Shown piece after piece: positions 38,477 through 50,482 of a DNA stretch of 64,000 bases. The position numbers and the translations under genes are program-made. This DNA is from Branchiostoma lanceolatum (lineage: Eukaryota; Chordata; Leptocardii; Amphioxiformes; Branchiostomatidae), in contig NC_089731.1 in assembly GCF_035083965.1 (NCBI RefSeq), positions 5,741,501 to 5,805,500 on the forward strand, in the 5' to 3' direction. Numbering within the stretch: position 1 is the first letter of the stretch; each line of letters starts with the position of its first letter. The notes beneath the pieces are model-generated. The model saw nothing but the letters and a program-made list of their open reading frames with translations. It was not told the origin of the DNA and searched no databases.

Positions 38477-39067
38477 TGTCCCGAAAATGTGTATCTTAGT
38501 GAATCTTAGCTCAATCATTTGGGGACAGATAAAGATCTTCCAACCTAATCAAATAACCACGAACAAATGAATGTCTACATCTCAAAGAGGAGAATACCAG
38601 AAGAAATAATTCAGGAACAACTTGCATGGAAAAGTACAATAAAGTACAATCAATTCGATTGAAATTCAATTAGGGGCACCAACATGGCGGTCAGCACCTT
38701 CTTGCTTTATTGCTATGGAGAATGATCGAAAACGATCGTTTAAGGTCACTGGTGTTGCGTAATGTATATATTTGCAGTATTTACCATAGGCAGAAATCCA
38801 CTGTCATATTTGTAACCCTCCTATTATCAATTCTAAGCCTCTTCCTGTATCGTGCAACGGGTCTAGTATCGACTATATTCAATTGAGCTTGGTATCACTC
38901 CCGGTCGCTCATGTTTCTGCGCTCCCATCTTGCCAGCAGGCTTTACGTATGACAAAAGAGAATGATCCATACTCTACGCTTCCAAAAAGAAAAGAATAAG
39001 TTTCCCTGTACGCAGCTGTTGGTGATTTAATGTGATTAACTGTCCATTGTACCAGGAACAATACGGA

Positions 39068-39074
39068 CTCATTC
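39068..39074. repeat. Left target-site duplication CTCATTC
   Basis: This heptamer abuts the left terminal inverted repeat. The same heptamer in the same orientation abuts the right one at 55,769-55,775. Confidence 0.75.
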
Positions 39075-39422
39075 CACCCCATACAGACAGCGTTTACAGT
39101 AACTATGGGATAACGGTGTGCACCGTTAGTCAGTAGTAACGGGGCTGAGATGTCCTCCTTTCCTCCGGAGATGACAGCGTTAGTCGATAAAGTCGGGCCA
39201 GGAGTAACGGCGGATCGTATGGTGGCGGGCTAGTGGAGGCACGATGCATGTCGGGAATGACGGGAATGACCCCAGCTAGAGAAGTGACCTCAAGATGGCC
39301 GCTCTCGGATCGCAGCCCAGTCCTCGGCGCTTTGAGGAGCTAGCGTACTGGAACAAACGCCTGGATCTACCTTTCCAAACATATTCATTTCACTTAACCC
39401 CAACTGCAGGTAAGTTAGGTCT
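39075..39422 (+). repeat. Left terminal inverted repeat
   Basis: Its 348 bases are identical, without gaps, to the reverse complement of 55,421-55,768 in my base-by-base reading. A further 59 bases (39,423-39,481) align in register with about 10 mismatches, then similarity ends. Near the tip is the internal palindrome AACGGTG-TG-CACCGTT, with repeated GTAACGG words. Confidence 0.93.
39298..39409 (+). CDS. Putative first exon in the left terminal repeat
   Basis: CAAGATGGCCGC combines a good start context with a YY1-type core-promoter word. The frame starts MAALGSQPSPRRFEEL and stays open to PTAG at a perfect CAG|GTAAGT donor (phase 1). I do not recognise the protein. The donor and start sit inside the perfectly conserved inverted repeat, so an identical exon faces inward from the other end. 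Later exons are not established. Confidence 0.45.
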
Positions 39423-40146
39423 AACCACAGGGTCAGCTTTACTCGTTGATAACAATTACGCCTGGAACTATCCTTCCAAACATATCATTTTCACGTTTTC
39501 TACTGGTAACAAAACAAAACAAAACAAAACAAAACATGTAACGTTACCGGACTAATATATAACGTTATATACAAGCCCTGCAACATTCGCCACGGCTAGT
39601 ACATGTAGATCTTACCACAGGGTCTAGTTTTCTAATTGTCTTAAATTCAACTTAGTCGTGGAAGGAAATAGAAACAACAAGGTGATCAAGGTTGACCTAG
39701 AAATTATAGGAGGATTGGGAAGCAGTAAAACCAAGGACATCCTACAATGTATATAATGACCTTGAGTAAACTAAATCATGTCACAGATAGCCAGGGCCTT
39801 TTTAGCCATAAGTAATAATTACCTGGCGTCTAACCTAATCTCCAAGTAGATCTATCAGTAGCAAGGCAGTATCAGTAGGGCCTACTGAACCAGTATCCAA
39901 AACTGCAAAATAATCCAACATTCAAAACTGCACTCGGTGGCCTTTTCATACTAGTGATGAAAGGGCAAGGACAACAAAGCCTTGGTAGTATATTTTTCTA
40001 ATCTAATAGATTAAGAATTTGGGTTCATCACAATTTTCCTGAGCTCGAAACATTCTGCCTTTTTACCAAAATACACAGGAATACGCAAATATGTATAAAG
40101 GAGAGTGAAATCTACCGGAATATACTAGGCTTTGATCAGTAAATAT

Positions 40147-40590
40147 CACAGGCTGCTATATTTTGGCATTAAATAGTGTATTCATGGCCCAGGGAACAAG
40201 ACATCACTATGATCTTGAAACTACTGATGGTGATGGCGACCCGACCAGGCCTCCATGTTTTTATTGCGGATTACAATGTTGAGCCGCCCAGTTATTTATT
40301 ATAACATGTATAGTGATTTCCAGGGTCATATATATGTTATTCTAATTTCTATGCCAAAATATAGCAACCTGCGATGTTAACTTATTGAATAGTTCCGAAA
40401 TTTCCTTTTTTGTATTCCACACTGTGACCCCGCTAAACAAAGATTGTAATCCACAAATTATGAAAACAAACATGTCGCCTGGCCGGGTTGCCATTGCCAT
40501 CAGTAACTTCGTGATTCAATGATTTCTTGTTCCCTGGGCCATGAATACATTATTTCATGCCAAAATACAGCAGTCTGATGTTTACTCATT
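40147..40590. mobile_element. Palindromic MITE-like element
   Basis: The word GCTATATTTTGGCAT at about 40,153 recurs inverted at about 40,353 and again, slightly changed, at about 40,557. The arms share TTCATGGCCCAGGGAACAAG and GGCGACCCGACCAGG-like sequence in inverted order (40,180-40,270 with 40,460-40,545). This fits a MITE pair or a nested fold-back insertion. The 186-codon frame at 40,541-41,101 starts inside it. Confidence 0.7.
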
Positions 40591-42289
40591 CAAAGCATAT
40601 TCTGGTAGATTTCAGCCTCCTTTAAGGCTTTATCATTTATGGGTATTCTGGTGTATTCCGGTGTATTCTGGTGTATTCCGGGAAAAAGGCAGACCCGCTC
40701 GAAACTGTTTAAAGCACTGCTACTGTGCATGCCAACACCAAGTACCTCACACCAACTTCCAGATTCTGCCTGCAGCTCTGAACAAGAGCGATGGCATTCT
40801 ATTTAATCTAATGTTGTGCACCCAAAGATTTCTCTATGCACCTAAATTGTTAGGCTGGGTGCACCGGTGCTACACACCTATCCTCAAAATTGAATTTCAA
40901 GCCCTGCTAGCTAAGCTGGATGATATTTTGCATAGCTCTTTGGTCGAGGGATCTAGTACATTGTATACTTGTAAAGGCCTAGGAAAAACATGCTTTCTCA
41001 ATCCGGGTTCTCAACTGACCCTGGCAAAAAAACTGACAACCCTAGCTTTTTTGGCGGCCGCTGGCAAGGGACACAATAGTTTCAATCTGACATCTGAGTA
41101 ATGAATTTAAAAATAGACTTCTTGTATTTCAAACTCAAACTTTCAAACGTTTTATGTAGGAGTGTATTCCTTTTTTTGTTGTTAACTTTAAGTTAAGTTT
41201 ATTAATATACTTGTGCTTGTGCAAAGTACTAGTATATCTCTCTGAATAATATTATGTTGAAAATACCAGTGCTTCAAGTGAAATCTAAAAGAAAAAGAAA
41301 TAACAAACAGAATACCTAGCTACCAAAACTGGAAACAGCACTTTTTCCCTAGGCCTAAGGCTCATGTAATATCATAACATGGCTCTAATAAGTCTACCGG
41401 GACCAGTTACGGTACGGCACCATACAATATTTGTATTTTGCAGACCAGTTAACATGAAGGCGCTTAATTTAGATTAATTTGCTATAAAGATAGTTGTATG
41501 GCTCTTTGGTCCAGAGACAGGGATATATTCTCAATCTCAAATTGATACTTACTCTCCCCCCACCATCACTGAAAGGTACTGAACTGTATTTCAGCAGGTT
41601 TCCAGAAAAGGTGACTAGGCTAGGAATAGTGGGCTACCTTGGCAGGCTACCTCCCTCCACTTTTAGGGCCCTATTCACAACAATTCACATTTTTCACACT
41701 TTCCAATATTCAATGCCAGGGTGCCGCAAAATTGATTTTACAACAATTCTTCTTAGCGTGAGAAAAAAAACAACAGAAAACCCAAGTAGGAGGGTGGTAG
41801 AACACAGGAAGGTACATTTCTTTTGTGTTAATTCTCATCAAATACAATACTTTATATACTGGGGGAGAACAATGTTTTAAGGTTTTTAGCGGTGATTGTC
41901 TATACAAGCAAGGAGGTTTATCTTGATAAGTTGAACTGTTTCATTTCAAATCCGGCAATGCTTTCCTTCCAAAGACTTTTATTAATAATGAGCATTGCAT
42001 TGATTTCTAGGCGATTAGAAGTCATGAATAAACCGTGCTTACCAATTTGAAGCGTGCAGAGTCTATTCCTTACTTTCACGCTTAGAAGAATTGTTGTAAA
42101 ATCGATTTTGCGGCACCCTGGAAGTGCATCTTGGGAAGTGTGAAAAAGGTGAATATTAATCCAGGCTTGGTATTAAAGGGATCACTCCAACAATCCACCT
42201 GTAGACTGCTCCCTGTGATAATTCCTCCCCCTCCATACTCATCCTAGAGACATTTACACCCCAGTTTATGCTAGACTATATTTAGTGCA

Positions 42290-43880
42290 GATGAACCAGC
42301 GCATTATGGTAAGTGACTTTTAGTCTTGGGAGACGGCTGAATTTGTGTCTGATGACAGGTTGGCAGAAAGACCTGTCCAATCCGGACAGCGGAGAAATCT
42401 GTCTGGTCCGGTTAGACAGATGGAGCCCCCTGACCATCTGATGTATTGCCGTATATCCTAACATTAAGTGCACTGATTGGCTAAATGGGGTTCTGCATGC
42501 AAATCTCATTATTCATGCAGCATTCAGAAAGATTAGCGACAGTGTTGTCTTTTCAACTTCCTTGGCGACACAGCTTAGGCAGGCAGTAAATTTCTGGCGA
42601 GGTCTGATCATATGGCTGCTAGCAGGTCACTGAGTGTCACCACAATTAGCCAATGACAGACAAGGTTTTGTGGGTTATCATCATGCAAAATACTAAGAGG
42701 GAGACTGATTTGTGTTATCAGTGGTGTTTTAATCTTAGCAACAAAAAAACAACTTCTTCCCGCTGGCACGCGTTATTATACAAGCCTGCGTGGGGCAGCA
42801 CGCAGCACGTATCAACAATGCATGTTTCACACTAGGGGTGGGTACCGCTACAGAAACTTCCGGTCCAGGTCCAGTGGGTCTGTACCAGATTAAAGTAGTG
42901 CAGCAGTACATTATATTTTAGATAGTGAGACCTACAAATTATGTTCAAATTGTATGTCAGAATGAAATAGCTATTTTCAGTGCACACTATTAAATGTGCA
43001 GAAAGGAAACAAAGATGTAACAAAACATTTTATTCCAAGGTAACTTTTATCTCACAAAAGAGATTCAGAGGAAACTTGTCCTTCTTGGGGTACAATGTAA
43101 TTGACAACTAGACATCATGACCAACAAATGATCCTACTTTAGAGGCTTAACAGTTTTCAGCAGTTCTAAGAATTTGCTAGCTTATCATGATAAAGCTAAA
43201 ACAAAAAGTAATATGACTATGGGCACATGATATAATTTTTTAGGTTCACAATTTGTCTCTACATGTAACTAGACTCGCCTTGCCGTCTGTTGACTTATCC
43301 TTTAAGTGTTACTAGATATCATTCACAGCTAACGTCTTTGAAAGAGAGCAACCATGATTCGTTAAATCTGCTGTTATTATGTGACCACCTATTTCACACA
43401 ATGAAACTAGCGGGGCCATGTGAGCCACGCCCGGCACCCAAACTCTGATCCTCCTGCCTATGGGCTTGTATTTGTGCCACAGGACCCCTCTGTTCGATAT
43501 GACTCTTTCAAAAGTGTTCAAATTAAACGCACACGCAAGCGAAGAATTATTTTTAAGCTAATAAGTCATTTCAAGATGTATGCTTTGCAATGAGTTAGTT
43601 TAATATGTAGCTGTGTCACCAATAATGTTGAAAATACTACACTCTCGCTAATCTTTCAGAATCCAGTGTAAACAATGAGATTTGCATGCAGACCCCCAAC
43701 CATCCAATCAGTGCACTTCATGTTAGGATATACGGCATGCAACACGACGGACTGCTTGCAATTCTATCGCCTTCTTCCAGGAAGCTCAACCTGTCAAATG
43801 GGACCAAACAGGTTTTTTCTGCTGTCCAGACCGGACAGGTCTTTCCGCCAACCCGTCAGATAACTCACAGGACCTGATTA
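42290..43880. repeat. Inverted repeat pair, arms about 240 bp
   Basis: 42,345-42,545 and 43,645-43,870 are diverged inverted copies. Shared words include TGCATGCAAATCTCATT with its reverse GAGATTTGCATGCAGA, TATCCTAACAT, ACCTGTCC and CGGACAG. About 1.1 kb lies between the arms. It is possibly a fold-back element with unique interior. Confidence 0.7.
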
Positions 43881-44029
43881 TCTACATAACTATTACTAGT
43901 AATGTAGTTAATATGAGTGTACCACAGAAGATCATTGGAGTGCTGTTCTCAAACTTCCAAGTTATTGGTGGGATCTGAGTCACCTGACACTGTGAGGAAA
44001 TATTTGCATGGCTAATTAGTACATGTAAT

Positions 44030-44660
44030 ATTTGCATGACTCTTTCGTCTGGACACCGGGTAAGGGACTGTATGTGTAACACTTGTATGCATACATGACT
44101 CTTTGGTCTGGACACCAGCCAGTGCTGGAAATACTGGGTCATGTGCACTTTTGTACTACCAAAATTGAAGCTGTGCACCTAATGTTAGTCTGCATGAATG
44201 TTAGTCATGAATTGTAATAGCAGACAGTGAGTCATCCAGGCCCCCTGGGGGCATTTGTCCTAGAAAACTGGGACAGTCAGCCACAGGTGTCAGACAGATG
44301 TAGTAAGTTCAGTTGTATATAGCCAAAATTTCCACAATTGGTTGCTTTTCCTTGGTTTTGCAGAAAAAAAAACACATTTTATTCTAACATGGAAAGACAA
44401 AACATATGTTTGTACTGCAATGAAAAAAGAGGGACAGTCACATTCCAGAAAGACCACTGCAAGAAGTTGGTAACAAGAGCAAGAGGTAGACATCAATCAA
44501 GACATTCTAGCAGTTAATGCAGGTCAGCTGACAGTTCGTAGACATATAAAACTGCTATCTCTCTGGTCACACTCCTTAGGTAAGGTACTGCACAGATGAT
44601 ATTTGTATGGCTCTTTGGTCTGGACACCAGGTAAGGTATTGTTTAGGAAATATTTGCATA
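44030..44660. repeat. Diverged repeats around GGCTCTTTGGTCTGGACACC
   Basis: Versions occur at about 44,036, 44,098 and 44,610, preceded by TATTTGCATG-type sequence and followed by AGGTAAGG-type sequence. Weaker versions are near 40,935 and 41,497. They are direct repeats. Confidence 0.6.
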
Positions 44661-44777
44661 GTTTGTAGACCTGGGAACTGGATTAATATTCTTGACATTT
44701 GCACGGGTGACTGGGTGTTAGCTTAAGTGTGTTATTAGAAGTACATAACTCAGAACATTTCTCTTTTTTTTCTCCAG

Positions 44778-44951
44778 GGATTGATGTCTGAAAAGGTGAA
44801 ATGGGAGATGGAGCTCTTTATGCATCACTGTCATCTGTCTAGAATGGTCAAGGCACCAGCATTAATTAGTAACAACATTATTGGTCTGACTGAAGAGAAT
44901 ATTGAGAAGATGGAATCGACATGTGCAATGGTTAGAAATAGAGTGCCATAA
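44778..44951 (+). CDS. Possible exon inside the left arm
   Basis: A strong pyrimidine tract and CTCCAG acceptor precede 57 open codons (GLMSEKVKWEMELF at the start, a helical Asn/Glu/Met-rich end) and then TAA. Its mirror copy near 49,050-49,119 on the minus strand has an insertion and stops, so only this copy could code. It begins in phase 0 and so does not join the phase-1 exon at 39,298 directly. The product is not recognised. Confidence 0.3.
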   Translation, partial: GLMSEKVKWEMELFMHHCHLSRMVKAPALISNNIIGLTEENIEKMESTCAMVRNRVP

Positions 44952-45222
44952 TGAACTGTAAAATACCAAAAGTCTGTTGGTTTGATTTGGTCCCATTCAT
45001 GCCTAGTCCTCTGAGTGGCACATGTCTAGGAATAAGTCTCTAAAACTGTATAAAGCATATAGTGAATGTACTCTGTATCAGCTCAATATTTTGCATCCTG
45101 CTATACCATCAGTACTAAGTGTGATACTGTAAGTATGCTTCTCCAATAGGAGTAACAGTTGTTTTTAGAGCATTTATTAAAACTACCTCTATTCACGCTA
45201 TTGTTTCAAATGTCTTTTGTCG
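44838..45222 (+). repeat. Inner inverted repeat, left arm
   Basis: This pairs with the reverse complement of 48,512-49,119. Shared words include CATTGGTCTGACT, GAAGAGAATAT, CTAAAACTGTATAAAGCATA and TTGCTTCTCC-like sequence. The right arm has an insertion of about 250-290 bases. Confidence 0.8.
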
Positions 45223-45224
45223 AC

Positions 45225-46848
45225 AACGTTGCCCAACAATAGTGCAATTGAGTCTGTCCAGACATGCCGGTCACAGAAACGTACATTTTGACCAAAGAAA
45301 CTCAAGCGGGGCACCCCTGAACGAAAAATTAGATTTTTTTGAATTTCGATGACGATAACGGATTTAACCAACAAGGGTGTCATTGAGTCTGTCCAGACAT
45401 GCCGGTCACAGAAATATTCATTTCGATGTACTGAATTCTATGGGGGACCCCCCTGAATGGAAAATTAGATTTTTTTTAAATTTCGATGACGATAACGGAT
45501 TCAGCCAACAAGGGTGTCATTGAGTCTGTCCAGACATGCCGGTCACAGAAATATTCATTTTGATGTAATAAATTCTAGGGGGACCCCCCTGAACGAAAAA
45601 TTAGAATTTTTGGAATTTCGATGATGGTAACTGATTCAGTCAACAAGGGTGTCATTGAGTCTGTCCAGACATGCCGGTCACAGGAATATTCATTTTGATG
45701 TAATAAATTCTAGGGGGACCCCCCTGAATGGAAAATTAGAATTTTTGGAATTTCGATGACTGTAACGGATTTAGCCAACAAGGGTGTCATTGAGGCTGTC
45801 CAGACATGCCGGTCACAGAAATATTCATTTTGATGTAATAAATTCTAGGGGGACCCCCCTGAACGAAAAATTAGATTTAAAAAAAAATTTCGATGACGTT
45901 GCAGATTCAGCCAACAAGGGTGTCATTGAGTCTGTCCAGACATGCCGGTCACAGAAATATTCATTTTGATGCAATTAATTCAAAGGGGGGCCCCCTGAAT
46001 GGATAATTAGAATTTTTGGAATTTCGATGACGGTAACGGATTCAGTCAACAAGGGTGTCATTGAGTCTGTCCAGACATGCCGGTCACCGGAATATTCATT
46101 TTGATGTAATAAATTCTAGGGGGACCCCCCTGAATGGAAAATTAGAATTTTTGGAATTTCGATGACGGTAACGGATTCAGTCAACAAGGGTGTCATTGAG
46201 GCTGTCCAGACATGCCGGTCACAGAAATATTCATTTTGATGTAATAAATTCTAGGGGGACCCCCCTGAACGAAAAATTAGATTTTAAAAAAAATTTCGAT
46301 GACGTTGCAGATTCAGCCAACAAGGGTGTCATTGAGTCTGTCCAGACATGCCGGTCACAGAAATATTCATTTTGATGCAATTAATTCAAAGGGGGGCCCC
46401 CTGAATGGATAATTAGAATTTTTGGAATTTCGATGACGGTAACGGATTCAGTCAACAAGGGTGTCATTGAGTCTGTCCAGACATGCCGGTCACCGGAATA
46501 TTCATTTTGATGTAATAAATTCTAGGGGGACCCCCCTGAATGGAAAATTAGAATTTTTGGAATTTCGATGACGGTAACGGATTTAGCCAACAAGGGTGTC
46601 ATTGAGTCTGTCCAGACATGCCGGTCACAGAAATATTCATTTTGATGCAATTAATTCAAAGGGGGGCCCCCTGAACAAAAATTAGAATTTTTGGAATTTC
46701 GATGACGGTAACGGATTTAGCCAACAAGGGTGTCATTGAGTCTGTCCAGACATGCCGGTCACAGAAATATTCATTTTGATGTGACATATTCTAGGGGGAC
46801 CACCCTGAATGAAAAATTAGATTTTTTTTAAAATTCGATGACGTTAGC
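45225..46848. repeat. 135-bp satellite array, 12 units, with trimer higher-order repeat
   Basis: The word TGTCCAGACATGCCGGTCAC recurs at steps of 134-137 bases, with unit anchors at 45,251, 45,386, 45,523, 45,658, 45,793, 45,929, 46,064, 46,199, 46,335, 46,470, 46,605 and 46,739. Units 5-7 and 8-10 match as a 406-bp block, shown by the shared GAGGCT variant and the repeated 61-codon frame. Each unit has a G5-A-C6 near-palindrome and the inverted repeat GTCTG-TC-CAGAC. Confidence 0.95.
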
Positions 46849-46998
46849 GGAAATATAGACGGCAATAACACATGCTAACAGTGCCAATTCAGTTGATTCA
46901 TGCGCTTCAGTCAAAAGTCGCTTGGAAATATAGACGGCAATAACACATGCTAACAGCGCCACGTCAGTTGATTCATGCGCTTCAGTGAAAAGTCGCTA
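46849..46998. repeat. 75-bp tandem duplication beside the satellite
   Basis: GGAAATATAGACGGCAATAA starts copies at 46,849 and 46,924. The copies differ at only a few bases. Confidence 0.92.
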
Positions 46999-47219
46999 GG
47001 ATACCATAAACTGTTTTTTGGAAATATACTTTTTCAAACGTATCAAAAAGGATTTAGGAAGATCGAAAAATCAAATAACGATTTTTTACTAATTTTCTAC
47101 ATCATCATTGATGAAAAAAAGGTTTAAACTCGGCAATGAACGCAAGTAATGCAATGCGTTGTGCTGTACACGACTGTAGGTTAAAAATGAAGACAGATAA
47201 ATTGCGTATATTCTCAAGA

Positions 47220-48290
47220 AGAATGACGGGAGGCCAAAAGTATTGATATCGAAGATAGATCAACATATTAGCTTACTGCTGTGAAAGTTTCATCGAAAAT
47301 TAGCACTTCCTTCTCGTTTTACAAAGCAAAGTGGAGTTCCGTTAGGTGCGGCTCAAATCTACACAGAATTGTCTATGCGGAAGACAGCCGTTGTAAGGCG
47401 GCTTCGGTTTTCGCAAGACTGGGCGTCTTTGCTTTTCAAATCTCCCCTAGAAAACAACGGATTTCTCTCAAATTTGGTCGAAATGTTCATGGAAGCTTAC
47501 TGAGTCGTTGTATGAATTCCCATGCGTTTACCGCTACTGGTTATTGAGTTATTAACAGTTGATTTTCGTTCATTGAATTATTGCTTTCTGGCAACACTTT
47601 CCCTACGATAAAGTTTACATTTCTCCTTAAGTATTGAGTGCAAACACTCAGAAAGGAATGGTTGATACCACCGAAACGTTTTCAGCAGATTTGTATGAAA
47701 AATTGTGTCAATTTCACGATGTAAATCACTAAGTTGCATCATTCTTATGATGTCGGACTTTTCCGTTTGACCGTGCTGCAAAATAACGATATTTTGATAA
47801 TCTATATCCTCAAGCAGAAACGTGGAATAGCAAAACTGCTAAAAGCACAGACAGATGAGCATATTGACCTACTTTTGTAAAAGTTTCATCTACAAATATC
47901 ACCTCCTTCTTCTTTTATGAAGGAAAACGCAGTTCCGAAAATCGAGCTAGATAAGTCAATGTGAAAGATAGCGGCCTCGCTTTGCCCGAGACTGGGAACT
48001 CTTGGAATGCAAGGAATCTAGCTGACATATTCATGGCAGTCATTGTATGAATTCCCAAGCGATGAGTACAATTGGTAATGGAGTTACTAACAGTTGACTT
48101 TCCGATAATAAATCATACTTTATGGCACAACTTTTAAACGCAAGCTGAAGCATTGGGTGAAAACACTCAGAAAGACAGCAGTAATTACACTGAACTCACT
48201 CTAGATGAGCATATTACCCTACTTTTATGAAATTTTGATTGAAAAGTATCCATTTCTTCCTGATTTATGACGGAAAACGCACTTGACCAT
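47220..48290. repeat. Three diverged direct repeats, central region of the element
   Basis: Blocks near 47,260, 47,853 and 48,200 share ATCAACATATT/ATGAGCATATT, then GAAAGTTTCAT-type, TTCCTTCT-type and AAACGCA-type words. The first two extend to about 300 bases, including a shared ATTCATGG...GTATGAATTCCCA segment. Confidence 0.6.
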
Positions 48291-48511
48291 GACTCCAGAG
48301 GTTTTCAAAACACTGTGCCTATCACATGACACTCGACAGGTGTCAGATAGCTTTTCTGAATACCAAAAAATTTATTGTTACCTTCGCCAAGAGGCCATTT
48401 ATTCTAGAATTTTTATGTATGTATGTATGTTTGTACGTATGTATGTGGTTTCGCAGCATAACTCAAGAAGCTATGTGACGTTTTCGAAATAAAATATAGC
48501 TATGTACAATG

Positions 48512-49119
48512 CACACAAAAGCTATTGGAAGCAATAGAGTGAATAGGGCTAGTACAGTTTTAATAGCTGTTCTAAAACATAAGTGTTACTGGTACTCCTG
48601 TAATTCACTTTACCTTCACAGTAGCACAATTTGACAGTGTAAGGAAAATTGACATTTTCATTGAACCCAAACTTCACGGTGGCAGCAAGTGATCTACAGA
48701 AAGGATGTGTGAAGGACTCATAAATAATTACAACAGTTTTTTTTTAATGATAAGTTCATGGTACAGAGATAACCGTGAAAACAGTGAACATAAAGTTTCA
48801 GTGAAAGAAACAAGAATACTCCTATGGGAGAAGCAAACTTACAGTATTATCGGACCATTCAGTATTACACTTACCAACAGAATACAAAATATTGAGCCGA
48901 ATATACAGATACACTATATGCTTTATACAGTTTTAGCAACTTATTTCTACACATGTGTCACTCAAAGGACTAGGCATGAAAAAGGATCAAATCAAAGTTG
49001 AAAACAACACAGACATATATGGTACTATTTCTAACCATTCTATGTGTTGATTCCATCTTTTGATATATTCTCTTCAGTCAGAGTCAGACCAATGATGTTC
49101 TTAATAGGCTCAACCATGA
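48512..49119 (-). repeat. Inner inverted repeat, right arm
   Basis: Reverse complement partner of 44,838-45,222. It is interrupted near 48,570-48,840 by unrelated sequence. The exon-like stretch in the left arm is broken here. Confidence 0.8.
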
Positions 49120-50160
49120 TGACAGCTGTATTCATAGAACATATATACAAACATACACATATATATATATAACAGAGACTTTTGGCTTCCTTGTTGAATC
49201 AGTCATAACTGTGGTGCCACTGACATGCTTTTTCCACGTGCCTTTTCGGGGTCACCCTCACTCTCATTGACTTCTGTTATGATAACAGTCTAAAGGATAA
49301 CTAGTAGCTTAAACAACAATGCAATTGAAATTGGTTATGTACTGTGTTATTACATATAGAAATACATGCATGGGTACAAAGAAAGCTGTCAAATACTTGA
49401 ACAATTGCACTTACTGACAGGTTACTGTAATCCTGTAATGCATAATGACTGATACTTATAAGAGACACGCAAACTGGGTGCCCACAACTGTGCATTAATG
49501 ATACATCTTCAATCTAGTAAAGACCTATGAATTTTCAAAGCATCTGTATCAGAGTCATTGCCATTGTAATAACTACATACACATGTACAGTGCACAGGGA
49601 ATTTTTAAAATGTTTTTTTAATCAGTTTGTCAGCCTGATGTTGCCATCGATTCCACGAAGAAAGGGGGCTCGTACATCATCAACATACAAATCAAAAATA
49701 ACAATACACAAAAGAGAGTCACATCACAATCTTGCCTCGAATTTACATTTTGTCACCCGCTCTAACATTATCATCATCACATTTGTTTTCATATTGAAAT
49801 TAAATTGCAGGAAGGATTTCTACATGGGTAAACTTTTACTAGCTGTAATGTATTGTTTAAGCCTCAATGCATGATAAAAGATAGGACTTGGTTGGTGTTG
49901 ATACATGACTCCTCCATGCAGTTGAATAAGGTAATCCATTGTTGTCATCTCATGTGTACATATACATGATATAGGACATTGATGGGCTGCCTGGGTTGAA
50001 TATTGTCAGCAGCCTCAGCACCTATAGAAAGAAGAACAAATGTCTTATAATGTTATGACAACTATAAAGACAAATACACTACAGAGAATAGTCTTGGCAA
50101 GTTAAGCCTTTGACGCTTGTCCCTGTGACTGCTCACTCATCAAGAACTCTGATCTAGATT
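49120..50160. other. Right arm interior, no gene recognised
   Basis: AT-rich sequence inside the element. Open frames are short and have no motif. Confidence 0.3.
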
Positions 50161-50167
50161 TGTCAAC

Positions 50168-50218
50168 ACACACACAAAAATACTTGTGCTCATATTCACA
50201 CAAACATTTATATATATG

Positions 50219-50259
<41 letters not shown>

Positions 50260-50292
50260 TATAAACACACGCTCATTTTCACACACATATAC

Positions 50293-50336
<44 letters not shown>

Positions 50337-50482
50337 CTACACTCAAACACCCACAATTACACAAATTCACACAAACATGCACTCATTCACACACATATAT
50401 ATTCAAACACACACACATATATATATAAATATATAAAAAACACACACGCACACACACACACGCACACACACACACACAATTT
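50168..50482. repeat. (CA)n microsatellite cluster
   Basis: Several CA runs are separated by short AT-rich breaks. They create spurious His/Thr and Cys/Val frames. Confidence 0.96.

Larger units (their letters stand above)
26839..39074. other. Noncoding interval between PM20D1 and the 16.7-kb element
   Basis: No exon with recognisable domain content was found. Apart from the listed repeats it is AT-rich, with short open frames. The stretch 36,050-36,420 is more complex and GC-balanced than its surroundings and holds an ATTTGCATAAT octamer-like word, so it could be a conserved noncoding element. This cannot be decided without alignment. Confidence 0.4.

Noticed and set aside
40541..41101. 186-codon open frame on the plus strand
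   Set aside because: It begins inside a MITE-like palindrome, contains short tandem GTGTATTCYG repeats and has no domain, signal or splice support.
45784..46375. Two nearly identical 61-codon frames
   Set aside because: They are the same satellite units read twice, 406 bases apart. The repetition comes from the array, not from gene duplication.
45225..46848. CRISPR-like regular array
   Set aside because: Units are homogeneous over the full 135 bases with no unique spacers, and the genome is clearly animal.
50140..50428. Cys/Val and His/Thr frames on both strands
   Set aside because: They are translations of CA repeats.
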